Position numbers and translations under genes: made by a program | In this document: positions 16,820-27,337 of the stretch, in pieces | Layout: each line of letters starts with the position of its first letter | How positions within the stretch are numbered: position 1 is the stretch's first letter | From: Arthrobacter sp. Leaf337 | GTDB lineage: Bacteria > Actinomycetota > Actinomycetes > Actinomycetales > Micrococcaceae | Direction: 5' to 3' | Length of the DNA stretch: 64,000 bases | NCBI RefSeq assembly: GCF_001423745.1 | Contig: NZ_LMPC01000026.1 | Coordinates: 1,250-65,249 of the forward strand | The notes under the pieces: model-generated | What the model was told of the DNA's origin: nothing | Seen by the model: the letters and a program-made list of their open reading frames with translations, nothing else | Database searches by the model: none

Positions 16820-16872
16820 CGGCGGAACCCTCAAAATCGCGCTAGGCTCCCTGAAGGAAAGAAGGAGACGCC

Positions 16873-18726
<1,854 letters not shown>

Positions 18727-18766
18727 TCCGGCCGGTTCACCGTCAGCTCGACGCACAGCATTACCC

Positions 18767-18802
18767 GCCGCCCCCGGCGCGCCCATGGCGCCCGGGGGCG
18801 GC
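18767..18802 (+). terminator. GC-rich hairpin after the carboxylase gene
   Basis: GCCGCCCCCGGCGC (18767-18780) pairs with GCGCCCGGGGGCGGC (18788-18802) with one bulged base. There is no T-tract; probable transcript end or attenuating structure ahead of the amidotransferase gene. Confidence 0.5.
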
Positions 18803-18820
18803 TGCATGCAGACTTAGCGT

Positions 18821-19552
18821 GTGAAGCCATTTCTACTTCTTGCATCGCGCGCCGAGGACAAGGCAGCCGAGGAAGAATACGAGGCCTACCTGCGCTACGG
18901 CGGCCTCGAGCCCGCACAACTCCGGCGCATCCGCATGGAAGCCGGGCCCCTACCGGAGCTGGACCTGGCCGACTACTCCGGCGTGATTGTGGGCGGCAGC
19001 CCCTTTACATCCAGCGACCCGGCGGACCACAAAAGTGCAGCGCAGCTCCGGGTGGAGGGTGAACTGCGCCTGCTGCTGGACCGCATTGTGCCGGCCGACT
19101 TCCCGTTCCTGGGGGCCTGCTACGGGGTCGGCACGCTGGGCCTGCACCAGGGAGCGGTCATCGACAGGGCCTACGGCGAGGGGCTGGGCGGCACCACCAT
19201 CAAACTGACGGCGGAAGGGCTGCAGGATCCCCTCCTGCGCGGGCTGCCGGAAAGCTTCACGGCCTTCACCGGCCATAAGGAAGGCTGCACCGTCCTCCCC
19301 GCCCACGCGGTGCTGCTGGCCAGTTCAGCGGCCTGCCCGGTGCACATGTTCCGGATCAAGGACAACCTGTATGCCACCCAGTTCCACCCGGAACTGGATG
19401 CGGAAGGGCTGGTCACCAGGATCGACATCTACCGCCACGCCGGCTACTTCCCGCCGGAATCGGCCGAAACGCTGATGAATGACGCCCGGCAGTTCATCGC
19501 CACGGAACCGATGAAGATCCTCCGCAATTTCGTGGAGCGCTACGCGAAGTAG
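18821..19552 (+). CDS. Class I glutamine amidotransferase (GMP synthase-like, stand-alone)
   Basis: A 243-residue glutamine amidotransferase fold. The oxyanion/nucleophile segment is PFLGACYGVGTLGLHQG (Cys at about 95), and the catalytic His-x-Glu pair is in ATQFHPELDAEG (about 185-196). It resembles the glutaminase-like proteins often annotated as glutamine amidotransferase or GMP synthase subunit, but no synthetase domain is attached and no partner is nearby, so the amide acceptor is unknown. The GTG start at 18821 gives VKPFLLLASRAED. Confidence 0.82.
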   Translation: MKPFLLLASRAEDKAAEEEYEAYLRYGGLEPAQLRRIRMEAGPLPELDLADYSGVIVGGSPFTSSDPADHKSAAQLRVEGELRLLLDRIVPADFPFLGACYGVGTLGLHQGAVIDRAYGEGLGGTTIKLTAEGLQDPLLRGLPESFTAFTGHKEGCTVLPAHAVLLASSAACPVHMFRIKDNLYATQFHPELDAEGLVTRIDIYRHAGYFPPESAETLMNDARQFIATEPMKILRNFVERYAK

Positions 19553-19566
19553 CGCCGGAAACGACA

Positions 19567-19600
19567 AAATGCCCGGCACCCCAAAGGGCACCGGGCATTT
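19567..19600. terminator. Bidirectional terminator between amidotransferase and MHS transporter
   Basis: AAATGCCCGG (19567-19576) and CCGGGCATTT (19591-19600) form a perfect 10-bp stem, extended by inner pairing of CACCCC with GGGCA. Flanking A- and T-rich bases suit termination of both convergent genes. Confidence 0.8.
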
Positions 19601-19617
19601 GTTGCGAGCGAAAAGGG

Positions 19618-21030
19618 TCAGGCTACGTTGTTCTCGTAATCCAGGTCCCGGGTTTCCTTGCTCAGGAACAGCGCGATAAGGGTCAGCACGGCCATGGCGC
19701 TGAGGTAGACACCCACCAGCACGGGGCTGCCCTTGGCCATTTCCCAGAGCCACACCGCGATGAACGGGGCCACCGCAGCACCCAGGATGCTGGAGACGTT
19801 GTAGCTGACGGCTGATCCCGTGTAGCGGACGTTGGTGGGGAAGAGTTCCGGCAGCAGCGCGCCCATGGGACCAAAGGTCAGGCCCATCAGGGTGAAGCCG
19901 AGGATCAGCAGGGCCATGGTGCCCACGAAGCCGCCGCTGAACAGCGGAACGAACAGCATGCCGAAGACGAAGATTCCCGCGGTGACGGCGATGAGCATCT
20001 TGCGGCGGCCGTACTTTTCAGCCAGCGGGCCGGAAACCAGGGTGAAAATGCCGAAGAACACGACGCCGGCAATCAGCATCCAGAGGAAGTCGTTGCGCGT
20101 GAAGCCCAGGCCCGGGACGAATGCGGCGGCTGCGGCCTCCGTCATCGGCTTACCTGCCTTTTCTGCGGCTGCCTTGGCGGCGTCCAGCGTGGCCGGGCGT
20201 GTTCCGTAGGTGAGCGTGAACGTGGTCATCAGGTAGAACAGCACGTAGGTGGCCAGCATGATGAACGTGCCCAGGATGAGCGGGCGCCAGCTGGTCTTGA
20301 AGACGCGGGCCAGCGGGAGCTTGGCAACCTCGTTGGATTCCAGCACCTTGGTGAAGGCGGGGGTTTCGATCAGCTTCAGGCGGACGTAGAGTCCGATGAT
20401 CACCATGACGGCGCTGAGCAGGAACGGAACGCGCCAGCCCCAGGCTTCAAACGCCTGCGGTGAAAGCGTGTAGCTGGCCACCAGGAAGATCACGTTGGCA
20501 ATGATGAACCCGATGGGTGCACCCAGTTGCGGGAATGTGCCGTAGATGGCGCGCTTGTTGGCGGGGGCGTTCTCGGTGGCCAGGAGGGCCGCGCCGCTCC
20601 ACTCCCCGCCGAGGGCCAGGCCCTGGGCGAAGCGCATGACTACCAGCAGCGCCGGAGCCCAGAAGCCCCAGCCCGGAACCAAAGCGGTGGGGAGGCAGCC
20701 GATCAGGAACGTGGCGATACCCATGGTCAGCAGCGATGCCACCAGGGTGCCCTTACGTCCGAACTTGTCGCCGAAGTGGCCGAAGACAATCGATCCGAGC
20801 GGGCGGGCAATGAACGCGACGCCGAACACGGCGAAGGAGCTCAGCAGCTGGGTGGTCTCGTTCTGTCCGGGAAAGAACAGCTTGGGGAATACGAGCACAG
20901 CGGCAGTGGCGTAGACGTAGAAGTCGTAGAACTCAACGGTGGTGCCGATGAGGCTGGCGACGATCACGCGCCCGCGCGAGTTAACCTGCTTGGCTGACCC
21001 CGGCTGCGGTGAGGTGGCAGTGGATGACAT
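19618..21030 (-). CDS. MFS transporter, metabolite:H+ symporter (MHS) family
   Basis: A 12-helix secondary transporter of 470 residues. TM1 includes SLIGTTVEFYDFYVYATAA, the usual MHS opening; loop 2-3 has the MFS motif GHFGDKFGRKGTLV; and the central loop carries a second motif GPLAEKYGRRKML. MHS members import organic acids, betaines or osmolytes; the substrate here is not readable. A longer open frame begins at 21102, but MSSTATSPQ at 21030 matches family N-termini. It is divergent from the narK operon across 267 bp, so the two could share regulatory sites. Confidence 0.85.
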   Translation of the reverse strand: MSSTATSPQPGSAKQVNSRGRVIVASLIGTTVEFYDFYVYATAAVLVFPKLFFPGQNETTQLLSSFAVFGVAFIARPLGSIVFGHFGDKFGRKGTLVASLLTMGIATFLIGCLPTALVPGWGFWAPALLVVMRFAQGLALGGEWSGAALLATENAPANKRAIYGTFPQLGAPIGFIIANVIFLVASYTLSPQAFEAWGWRVPFLLSAVMVIIGLYVRLKLIETPAFTKVLESNEVAKLPLARVFKTSWRPLILGTFIMLATYVLFYLMTTFTLTYGTRPATLDAAKAAAEKAGKPMTEAAAAAFVPGLGFTRNDFLWMLIAGVVFFGIFTLVSGPLAEKYGRRKMLIAVTAGIFVFGMLFVPLFSGGFVGTMALLILGFTLMGLTFGPMGALLPELFPTNVRYTGSAVSYNVSSILGAAVAPFIAVWLWEMAKGSPVLVGVYLSAMAVLTLIALFLSKETRDLDYENNVA

Positions 21031-21210
21031 GTAGTAACGCTTTCGTGAGAAACCGGGCGGTGCCCCAAAAGACTGCCCGGCTAAGGGATACGTATCTCTC
21101 AATAATAGTTCCCGCCGTCCAGCGACTGGACAAAGGGTCCACTATGCGGACTTTTGGATTCGTCTCACTAACTGCGCCTCACGCCGTCACAAATGCCCCG
21201 ATAGGCAAAC

Positions 21211-21264
21211 TTCACAGCACGTTAACAAACGGCGACGCTTCACGAAACGCGCGCTCCCTACCTT
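21211..21264 (+). promoter_or_regulatory. narK promoter with GlnR-box-like array
   Basis: Half-sites at 11-bp period: TTCAC (21211), TTAAC (21222), CGACG (21233, weak) and GAAAC (21244-21248). Ten nt later comes a -10-like TACCTT (21259-21264). The arrangement matches the nirB promoter (33282-33335). GlnR is the known actinobacterial activator of nitrate assimilation; its binding here is inferred. Confidence 0.45.
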
Positions 21265-21297
21265 TGAAGAACAACAAACCCCCGAAGGAGGTACACC

Positions 21298-22710
21298 GTG
21301 ACTGTTGACCGCACGGCAGAGGCCGGCGCACAGCCCGGCACTACCCGCACCGTTCACGCCCCCGCCCTTGAAGTCCGCCCCGGCCGCTGGATCGCCAACT
21401 GGGATGCCGAGAACAAGGAGCAGTGGGAAACCCAGGGCCGCTCCATCGCCCGGCGCAACCTGAACTGGTCCATCTTCGCCGAATTCCTCGGCTTTGTCGT
21501 CTGGCAGCTCTGGTCCATCGTGGTGGTCCAGCTCCCTGCGGCAGGCTTCACGTTCTCCACCTCTGAAATCTTCTGGCTGATCTCCATGCCCAGCCTGGTG
21601 GGTGCAACTCTTCGCATCCCCTACACGTTCATGATTCCGAAGTTCGGTGGCCGCAACTGGACCATCGTCTCGGCACTGCTGCTCCTCATCCCCTCCATTG
21701 GACTGGCAATGTGTGTCTCCAACCCGGAGACTCCGTTCGGTGTCATGCTGCTGGTTGCAGCACTTGCAGGCTTCGGCGGCGGCAACTTTGCCAGCTCCAT
21801 GGCCAACATCACGTTCTTCTACCCGGCCCGCGAAAAGGGCTGGGCCCTGGGCCTGAACGCCGCCGGCGGCAACATGGGTGCCGCCGTCGCACAGCTCGCT
21901 GTGCCGATCGCCATCACGCTCCTGGCCGCCGGAACCGTCAACCTTCCGGTCGCAGGCCTCATGTGGGTTCCGCTGATCCTGCTCGCAGCGTTCGGCGCCT
22001 ACAAGTACATGGACAACCTCACCAGCGCCAAGGGTGATGTGGCAGGTTCGATCGCTGCGTTGAAGGAACCGCACCTGTGGATCATGGCGCTGCTGTACAT
22101 CGGCACCTTCGGATCGTTCATCGGCTTCGCCGGTGTATTCCCCAAGCTCATCAAGGACTACTTCCCCGCCTTCTCCTCCATCGGCGTGGGTACGGTGGCT
22201 CTCTCGCTGGCCTTCCTCGGCCCGCTGGTCGGTTCCCTGGCCCGCCCCTACGGCGGCCGCATGGCGGACCGCATGGGCGGCGCCCGCATGACCGTCGCAG
22301 CCTTTGCCTCCATGGCCGTCATCACCCTCACGATGATCTGGACGCTGCCGATGAAGAACTTCTGGCTCTTCCTGGTCCTCTTCCTGATGCTCTTCACCGC
22401 CAGCGGCTTCGGAAACGGCGCCACGTACCGGATGATCCCCATCATCTTTGCCACCAACAGCCGGGCAGCACGTAACGGCGCCAGCACCGTGGCAACGCAG
22501 CGGCTGGCATCCTCGGCCCTGGGCCTGATCTCGGCGATTGGCGCCTACGGCGGGTTCGTCATCCCGCAGGTGCTGAACGCCTCCAACACGGCCAGCGGTT
22601 CCTACACCCCCGCTTTCTACGGCTTCGTCGGGGCTTACGTCCTGATGCTGGTGGTCTGCTGGGCCTGCTATATCCGCAATGCCAACCGAAATGCGATGGG
22701 ACACGTCTAA
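21298..22710 (+). CDS. narK: Nitrate/nitrite transporter, NarK family (MFS)
   Basis: Imports nitrate, and may export nitrite, for the assimilatory pathway encoded next to it. The 470-residue MFS protein has a hydrophilic N-terminus of about 55 residues, then WSIFAEFLGFVVWQLWS (TM1), and the NNP-family signature regions GGGNFASSMANITFFYPAREKG and GLNAAGGNMGAA in TM4-TM5. Other typical pieces are ARPYGGRMADRMGGAR and GNGATYRMIP in the second half. The GTG start at 21298 follows a near-perfect AAGGAGG. It is the first gene of narK-nasA-nasB, with 1 bp to the next gene. Confidence 0.92.
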   Translation: MTVDRTAEAGAQPGTTRTVHAPALEVRPGRWIANWDAENKEQWETQGRSIARRNLNWSIFAEFLGFVVWQLWSIVVVQLPAAGFTFSTSEIFWLISMPSLVGATLRIPYTFMIPKFGGRNWTIVSALLLLIPSIGLAMCVSNPETPFGVMLLVAALAGFGGGNFASSMANITFFYPAREKGWALGLNAAGGNMGAAVAQLAVPIAITLLAAGTVNLPVAGLMWVPLILLAAFGAYKYMDNLTSAKGDVAGSIAALKEPHLWIMALLYIGTFGSFIGFAGVFPKLIKDYFPAFSSIGVGTVALSLAFLGPLVGSLARPYGGRMADRMGGARMTVAAFASMAVITLTMIWTLPMKNFWLFLVLFLMLFTASGFGNGATYRMIPIIFATNSRAARNGASTVATQRLASSALGLISAIGAYGGFVIPQVLNASNTASGSYTPAFYGFVGAYVLMLVVCWACYIRNANRNAMGHV

Positions 22711-22711
22711 C

Positions 22712-24928
22712 ATGACCACAAGCGCCGACACGCACTGCCCCTACTGCGCTTTGCAGTGCGCCATGACGCTGAAGTCCCCAGCGGCTCTGACCCCGGCTGT
22801 CCAGCCGGGGTCAGACCCCGTGCCGGCTCCATCCGCTCCGAGCGTGACCGCCCCGGCTGGACCCGTACTGGAAGTTTCCGGCCGCGACTTCCCCACCAAC
22901 CGCGGCGGACTGTGCCGCAAGGGCTGGACGTCAGCGTCCCTGCTGAGCCATCCCGGACGCGTCACCGAGCCCATGCTGAAGGGTTCAGACGGCGTGCACC
23001 GTCCCGTCAGCTGGGATGACGCACTGAAGCTCGTTACCGCAGCCGTGAAGGACACCCGTGCCCGCTACGGTGCGGACGCGGTCGGTGTGTTCGGCGGCGG
23101 CGGCCTGACGAATGAGAAGGCCTACATGCTGGGCAAATTTGCCCGGCTCGCCCTGGGCACGTCCCGGATCGACTACAACGGCCGGTTCTGCATGTCCTCC
23201 GCGGCCGCCGCCGGCATGCGGGCCTTCGGCGTTGACCGCGGCCTGCCGTTCCCGCTGGCAGACCTCGACGGTGCCAGCACCATCCTGATGCTCGGCTCCA
23301 ACGTTGCCGAGACCATGCCGCCCTTCGTCCAGCACCTCCAGGGTGCGCGCGACGCCGGCGGACTGATTGTGGTGGACCCCCGCCGTTCCGCGACTGCAGC
23401 GTTCACGTCCGACGGCGGCGGCCTGCACCTCCAGCCGCTGCCGGGCACCGACCTCGCCCTCCTCCTGGGACTCTCGCACGTGGTGATCCACGAAGGCCTG
23501 GCGGACACCGAATTCATCCAGGCGCGCACCAGCGGCTTCGAAGCCCTGGCCCGCAGCGTCAACGCCTTCTGGCCCGAGCGCGTCCAGTCCCTGACCGGCG
23601 TTCCCGCGGACCTGATCCGCGAGACGGCCCGCAGGCTGGCCCATGGGGCCACCAAGGGCGGAAGCTACATCCTGACCGGCCGCGGCGTGGAGCAGCACGT
23701 GGACGGCACGGACACCGCCACCGCCGCCATCAACCTCAGCCTGCTGCTCGGCCTGCCGGGTTCCGCCCGCAGCGGCTACGGCACCCTCACCGGCCAGGGC
23801 AACGGCCAGGGCGGCCGCGAGCACGGCCAGAAGGCCGATCAGCTCCCCGGCTACCGCAAGATCACCGACCCCGCGGCCCGCGCGCACGTGGCCGGGGTAT
23901 GGGGCGTGCCGGAATCGCTGATTCCCGGCCCCGGCCTCCCCGCCGTGCAGCTCCTGAAATCGCTCGGACAGCCCGACGGCGTCCGTTGCCTCTTCGTGCA
24001 CGCCTCCAACATCGCGGTGGCCTCCCCCGATGCCAACGCCGTCATTGCGGGCCTGCGCAGCCTGGACTTCCTGGTGGTCTGCGATTTCTTCGTCTCCGAG
24101 ACGGCGGCCGAAGCCGACCTCATCCTGCCGGTCCTTCAGTGGGCCGAGGAGGAAGGCACGCTGACCAACCTCGAGGGACGTGTCCTGCGCCGCCGTCGCG
24201 CCCTGCAGCCGCCGGCCGGGGCCCGCAGTGAACTCTGGATCATGGCCCGGCTCGCCGAAGCGCTCGATGCCCCGTCCACCTACAGCGAGGATCCCGAGAC
24301 GGTCTTCGAGGAACTCCGCCTGGCCTCAGCCGGCGGGCTCGCCGACTACTCGGGCATCGACTACGCCATGCTGGACCGCGGCGAGGCAGCCTACTGGCCC
24401 TACCCCGTGGGAAGCACCGGCACGCCGCGGCTCTTCCTGGACGGCTTCGCCCATGCCGACGGCAAGGCGGTCATGACGCCGGTGGCGCCCCGCCGCCGTC
24501 GTACTCCTGTTCCGAACCCCGATCAGGACGCCAAATCCATGACGCTCATTACCGGCCGCCTGCTGGAGCATTACCAGTCCGGGTCGCAGACCCGCCGCGT
24601 GTCCGAGCTGCTGGAATCCCAGCCGGAGGCGAAGATGCAGATCCACCCCGCGGCGGCCGCGTCCATGGGCATCACCGACGGCGCCTTCGTGTCGGTGGCC
24701 AACGAGCGCGGCGAGGTGCTTTGCCGGGCCGAACTCAGCACGGCCATCCGGCCCGAAACGGTCTTCCTGCCGTTCCACTTCCCGGAGCTCGAGAGCGCCA
24801 ACCGCCTGACGGAGGCGGCCACGGATCCCATCTCCGGAATGCCCGAGTTCAAATTCAATAAGGTGTGGGTCCGGGCGGCCGCAAACGGACTTCAGCACAG
24901 CGTTCTTCAAGCATCGGAGGCCTCATGA
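22712..24928 (+). CDS. nasA: Assimilatory nitrate reductase catalytic subunit (molybdopterin enzyme)
   Basis: Reduces nitrate to nitrite in the cytoplasm using a bis-MGD molybdenum cofactor and one [4Fe-4S] cluster. The 738-residue product has the cluster cysteines C9, C12, C16 and C68; the gap between the third and fourth is about 25 residues longer than usual because of a Pro/Ala/Ser-rich insertion. Further motifs are FCMSSAAAAGMRAFGVDRG, LGSNVAETMP, VVDPRRSATA, GQGNGQGGREHGQKADQLPG and a C-terminal molydopterin-binding domain (LITGRLLEHYQSGSQTRR). There is no Tat signal, which fits an assimilatory enzyme. The start at 22712 is 1 bp after narK, and the end overlaps the next gene in ATGA. 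Confidence 0.92.
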   Translation: MTTSADTHCPYCALQCAMTLKSPAALTPAVQPGSDPVPAPSAPSVTAPAGPVLEVSGRDFPTNRGGLCRKGWTSASLLSHPGRVTEPMLKGSDGVHRPVSWDDALKLVTAAVKDTRARYGADAVGVFGGGGLTNEKAYMLGKFARLALGTSRIDYNGRFCMSSAAAAGMRAFGVDRGLPFPLADLDGASTILMLGSNVAETMPPFVQHLQGARDAGGLIVVDPRRSATAAFTSDGGGLHLQPLPGTDLALLLGLSHVVIHEGLADTEFIQARTSGFEALARSVNAFWPERVQSLTGVPADLIRETARRLAHGATKGGSYILTGRGVEQHVDGTDTATAAINLSLLLGLPGSARSGYGTLTGQGNGQGGREHGQKADQLPGYRKITDPAARAHVAGVWGVPESLIPGPGLPAVQLLKSLGQPDGVRCLFVHASNIAVASPDANAVIAGLRSLDFLVVCDFFVSETAAEADLILPVLQWAEEEGTLTNLEGRVLRRRRALQPPAGARSELWIMARLAEALDAPSTYSEDPETVFEELRLASAGGLADYSGIDYAMLDRGEAAYWPYPVGSTGTPRLFLDGFAHADGKAVMTPVAPRRRRTPVPNPDQDAKSMTLITGRLLEHYQSGSQTRRVSELLESQPEAKMQIHPAAAASMGITDGAFVSVANERGEVLCRAELSTAIRPETVFLPFHFPELESANRLTEAATDPISGMPEFKFNKVWVRAAANGLQHSVLQASEAS
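22786..22815. repeat. Palindrome inside the nasA Fe-S insertion
   Basis: A 14-bp perfect inverted repeat with a 2-nt loop (22786-22799 and 22802-22815). A second small palindrome, GGGGTCAGACCCC (22807-22819), overlaps its right arm. It lies exactly in the extra coding segment between the third and fourth cluster cysteines. Confidence 0.7.
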
Positions 24929-26526
24929 GTGAGCAGATTGTAGTTGTTGGCTTTGGTCCGGTTGCCGCACGGCTGATCGACGAGCTGCTGCCGGCAGTGC
25001 GCAGCGGGCTGGCCCGCCTGACGGTGATCGGCGAGGAGGCAGACGCTGCCTACAACCGCGTGCTCGTGGCCGACCTCGGTGTCGGGCGTACCACGGCCGC
25101 TGCGCTGGCGCTGTCCGACGCCGCCGCCCTGATCGCCGACGGCGTGGATGTCCGGCTCGGCGTCCGCGTCCGCCGGGTGGACCGCGCCCGCCAGCAGGTG
25201 GTCCTCACCGACGGCACCACCCCGCACTATGACCGCCTGGTGTTCGCCACCGGCTCCCGCCCCGTCATTCCCAACCTGACCGGCCTCAACCCGGATCCGG
25301 CCCACCCCGTGCTGCCCGCCGGTGTGACCGCCCTGCGCGACCTGCGCGACGCTGAGGCGCTTCGTGCGGCCGTTTCCGGCGGCAAGCGCGTGGTGGTGCT
25401 CGGCGGCGGCGTCCTCGGACTCGAGACGGCCCTGGCCGCCGCCGAGGAAGGCGCCACCGTGACCGTGGTCCACAACGGACCGCACCCGCTGGGCCGGAAC
25501 ATCGACCGCGGAGGCGGAGCGGTGCTGGCCGCCAACCTGCGCAACTGCGGCGTACGGATGGCCGGCAATGCTCGCTCCACCGGCCTTGAACACAACGCTC
25601 CCGACGGCGGGTTCTCCGCTTTGCTGCTGGATGACGGTTCAGCGATCGACGGCGACCTGCTGGTGCTGTCCTGCGGCGTGCGTCCGCGCGTGGAACTGGC
25701 CGAAGGCTGCGGGCTGTCCACGGCCACCGGCATCCTGGTGGACCACAAGCTGCGGGCCCACCACGAGCCGCACATCTTCGCGATCGGCGACTGCGCCGAA
25801 GTCCGCTGCCCGGATCCTTCCTGCAGCGAATGCCGCACTGCGCGCGGACCGTCCGGCCTGGTGGGCCCGGGCTGGCGCCAGGCAGAGTGGCTCGCAGAGT
25901 ACCTGACCCTTCTTGCCGAGGGGTCCGCCGAGGCAGCGGCCGAAGGCGCCGGCGAGGCCGGGTCGGCGGAGGCTGCCAATTCCCTGCCGGAACTCCCTAT
26001 GGAGAAGCCGGGCGTCATTGTCCTCAAGGCACGGGGCCTGAACATGGCAGTGGCCGGCGACAACGCCGCCGAGCCGTGGGACGACGAAGTACTCACAGCC
26101 GGTGCCGTGGACGGCCGCCCGCGCCTGCAGATTGCGCAGTGGGCGGATCCGGAACACGGCCGCTACGTCAAAATGACCACGCGCGGCGGAGTGCTCGAAG
26201 GCCTCGTGGCCGTGGGGATGCCGCGCAGTGCAGCCGAGCTTGTGTCGCTGTTTGAGCGCGGCGACGAACTCCCGGCCGACAGGTCGCTGCTGCTCCGCCT
26301 GGACGGCCCGGACCAGCTGGCTGCCGCCGCCAACACCGACCCTGCGCGCACCGTGTGCCGGTGCGCCGGCGTCAGCGGAACCAAGATCGCGGACGCCGTG
26401 GCTGACGGGTGCTCCACCGTGGCCGAGGTTTCCGGAGCAACCCGCGCCGGCACCGGCTGCGGCGGCTGCCACTCCGACATTAAGGACATCATCGAAAAAC
26501 ACTTCCAGGCGGCAACAGCCGCCTGA
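24925..26526 (+). CDS. nasB: Assimilatory nitrate reductase electron-transfer subunit (FAD/NAD(P)H, BFD-type [2Fe-2S])
   Basis: A 533-residue flavoprotein that should pass electrons from NAD(P)H to the nitrate reductase catalytic subunit. The N-terminal FAD motif is IVVVGFGPVAARLIDE (4-19), the second dinucleotide motif is VVVLGGGVLGLETALAAAEEG (about 155-175), and IFAIGDCAEV is the late FAD contact. The C-terminus carries a BFD-like [2Fe-2S] domain with VCRCAGVSG and GTGCGGCHSDIKDI (four Cys). It resembles the N-terminal and middle parts of NirB without the siroheme domains. ATG at 24925 overlaps the nasA stop, with GGAGG upstream. Confidence 0.85.
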   Translation: MSEQIVVVGFGPVAARLIDELLPAVRSGLARLTVIGEEADAAYNRVLVADLGVGRTTAAALALSDAAALIADGVDVRLGVRVRRVDRARQQVVLTDGTTPHYDRLVFATGSRPVIPNLTGLNPDPAHPVLPAGVTALRDLRDAEALRAAVSGGKRVVVLGGGVLGLETALAAAEEGATVTVVHNGPHPLGRNIDRGGGAVLAANLRNCGVRMAGNARSTGLEHNAPDGGFSALLLDDGSAIDGDLLVLSCGVRPRVELAEGCGLSTATGILVDHKLRAHHEPHIFAIGDCAEVRCPDPSCSECRTARGPSGLVGPGWRQAEWLAEYLTLLAEGSAEAAAEGAGEAGSAEAANSLPELPMEKPGVIVLKARGLNMAVAGDNAAEPWDDEVLTAGAVDGRPRLQIAQWADPEHGRYVKMTTRGGVLEGLVAVGMPRSAAELVSLFERGDELPADRSLLLRLDGPDQLAAAANTDPARTVCRCAGVSGTKIADAVADGCSTVAEVSGATRAGTGCGGCHSDIKDIIEKHFQAATAA

Positions 26527-26534
26527 CGTGACGT

Positions 26535-26571
26535 GAAGCGGCAGGGACCCCGCCGGGGCCCCTGCCGCTTC
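26535..26571 (+). terminator. Terminator of the nitrate reductase operon
   Basis: Perfect 12-bp stem, GAAGCGGCAGGG (26535-26546) with CCCTGCCGCTTC (26560-26571). There is no long T-tract. Confidence 0.7.
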
Positions 26572-26617
26572 GGTGTCCCCGCCTGCTAGCCTGAACCATC
26601 ACGACGTGGGGGGTGCT

Positions 26618-27232
26618 GTGAATCAGGCTTTGGTGCAGGTTCTGGCCGCTGCATTAATGCTGATGGCTTCGGGTTGCGCCGCCCCCGCCCCGGGATCAGT
26701 TGAGTCCGGCACCGGGCCACTCGTCCAGCAGGCTACGGCTACCGTTTCCACTTCGTCGGAAACATCCGGCCCTCCTCCCGATTCCCCGGCCGCTTTTCCT
26801 TCGTCAGGGCAGCCGGTGCCTGACTTCTGTGCGGCCGGAGCGGTGTACCTGGCACGCTTTCAGGGCCTGCCACGCTATGAGCCCGAGGGCAAACGCCCGC
26901 CGTCCCCGGATTCGTCCGGGTGCGCCTATTCTGAGTCCGGTGACGAAACAGGACCTTTTGCCGTGCTGACCTTCACCGATTTATCTGTTGCCAGTGAGAT
27001 GCAGGCGTTGCTGGCGGCAAGCTGCAAGTACAGTGAGCTGGCCCCCGGGGTGACAAAGGTCGAGACCCTTGCCCGGGAACGTGGATGGCAGGCGTGGACC
27101 GCCACGAAGGAAGCTGGTGTCCACGAAGCCCAGGTCTGCACCGGCAGTCATATTTACAACGCTTCACTCAGCAACATTCCTGGCACCGTGCCGGAGGACG
27201 CCCTCGAAACCATTCTTGCTGTCATCCGCTAG
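26618..27232 (+). CDS. Putative lipoprotein of unknown function
   Basis: A 204-residue exported protein. From the GTG at 26618 it has a short signal peptide ending in the lipobox LMASGC, with C20 as the lipidation site, then a Ser/Thr/Pro-rich linker (about 21-70) and a compact domain with four further Cys (PDFCAAG, SSGCAYS, AASCKYS, AQVCTGS) that could form two disulfides. The layout resembles DUF3558-type actinobacterial lipoproteins, but the family could not be confirmed by eye. A GGGGGG tract lies 5 nt upstream of the start. It is monocistronic, with hairpins on both sides. Confidence 0.7.
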   Translation: MNQALVQVLAAALMLMASGCAAPAPGSVESGTGPLVQQATATVSTSSETSGPPPDSPAAFPSSGQPVPDFCAAGAVYLARFQGLPRYEPEGKRPPSPDSSGCAYSESGDETGPFAVLTFTDLSVASEMQALLAASCKYSELAPGVTKVETLARERGWQAWTATKEAGVHEAQVCTGSHIYNASLSNIPGTVPEDALETILAVIR

Positions 27233-27266
27233 AGGCGCAGCGCGCCCGGTTTTCCAGGGACCTTGG

Positions 27267-27296
27267 ACCCCTTGCCCTGAAACCGGGGCAAGGGGT
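27267..27296 (+). terminator. Terminator after the lipoprotein gene
   Basis: ACCCCTTGCCC (27267-27277) pairs with GGGCAAGGGGT (27286-27296) around an 8-nt loop. There is no T-tract. Confidence 0.65.
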
Positions 27297-27337
27297 GTCA
27301 TGGAACATAGAGTCCGTGGATCCAAGGGAGGGTTGCC

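Noticed and set aside
21031..21297. Possible riboswitch in the narK/MHS intergenic region
   Set aside because: No conserved riboswitch core or stable multi-stem structure is visible; the region is better explained by promoters and the GlnR-like array.
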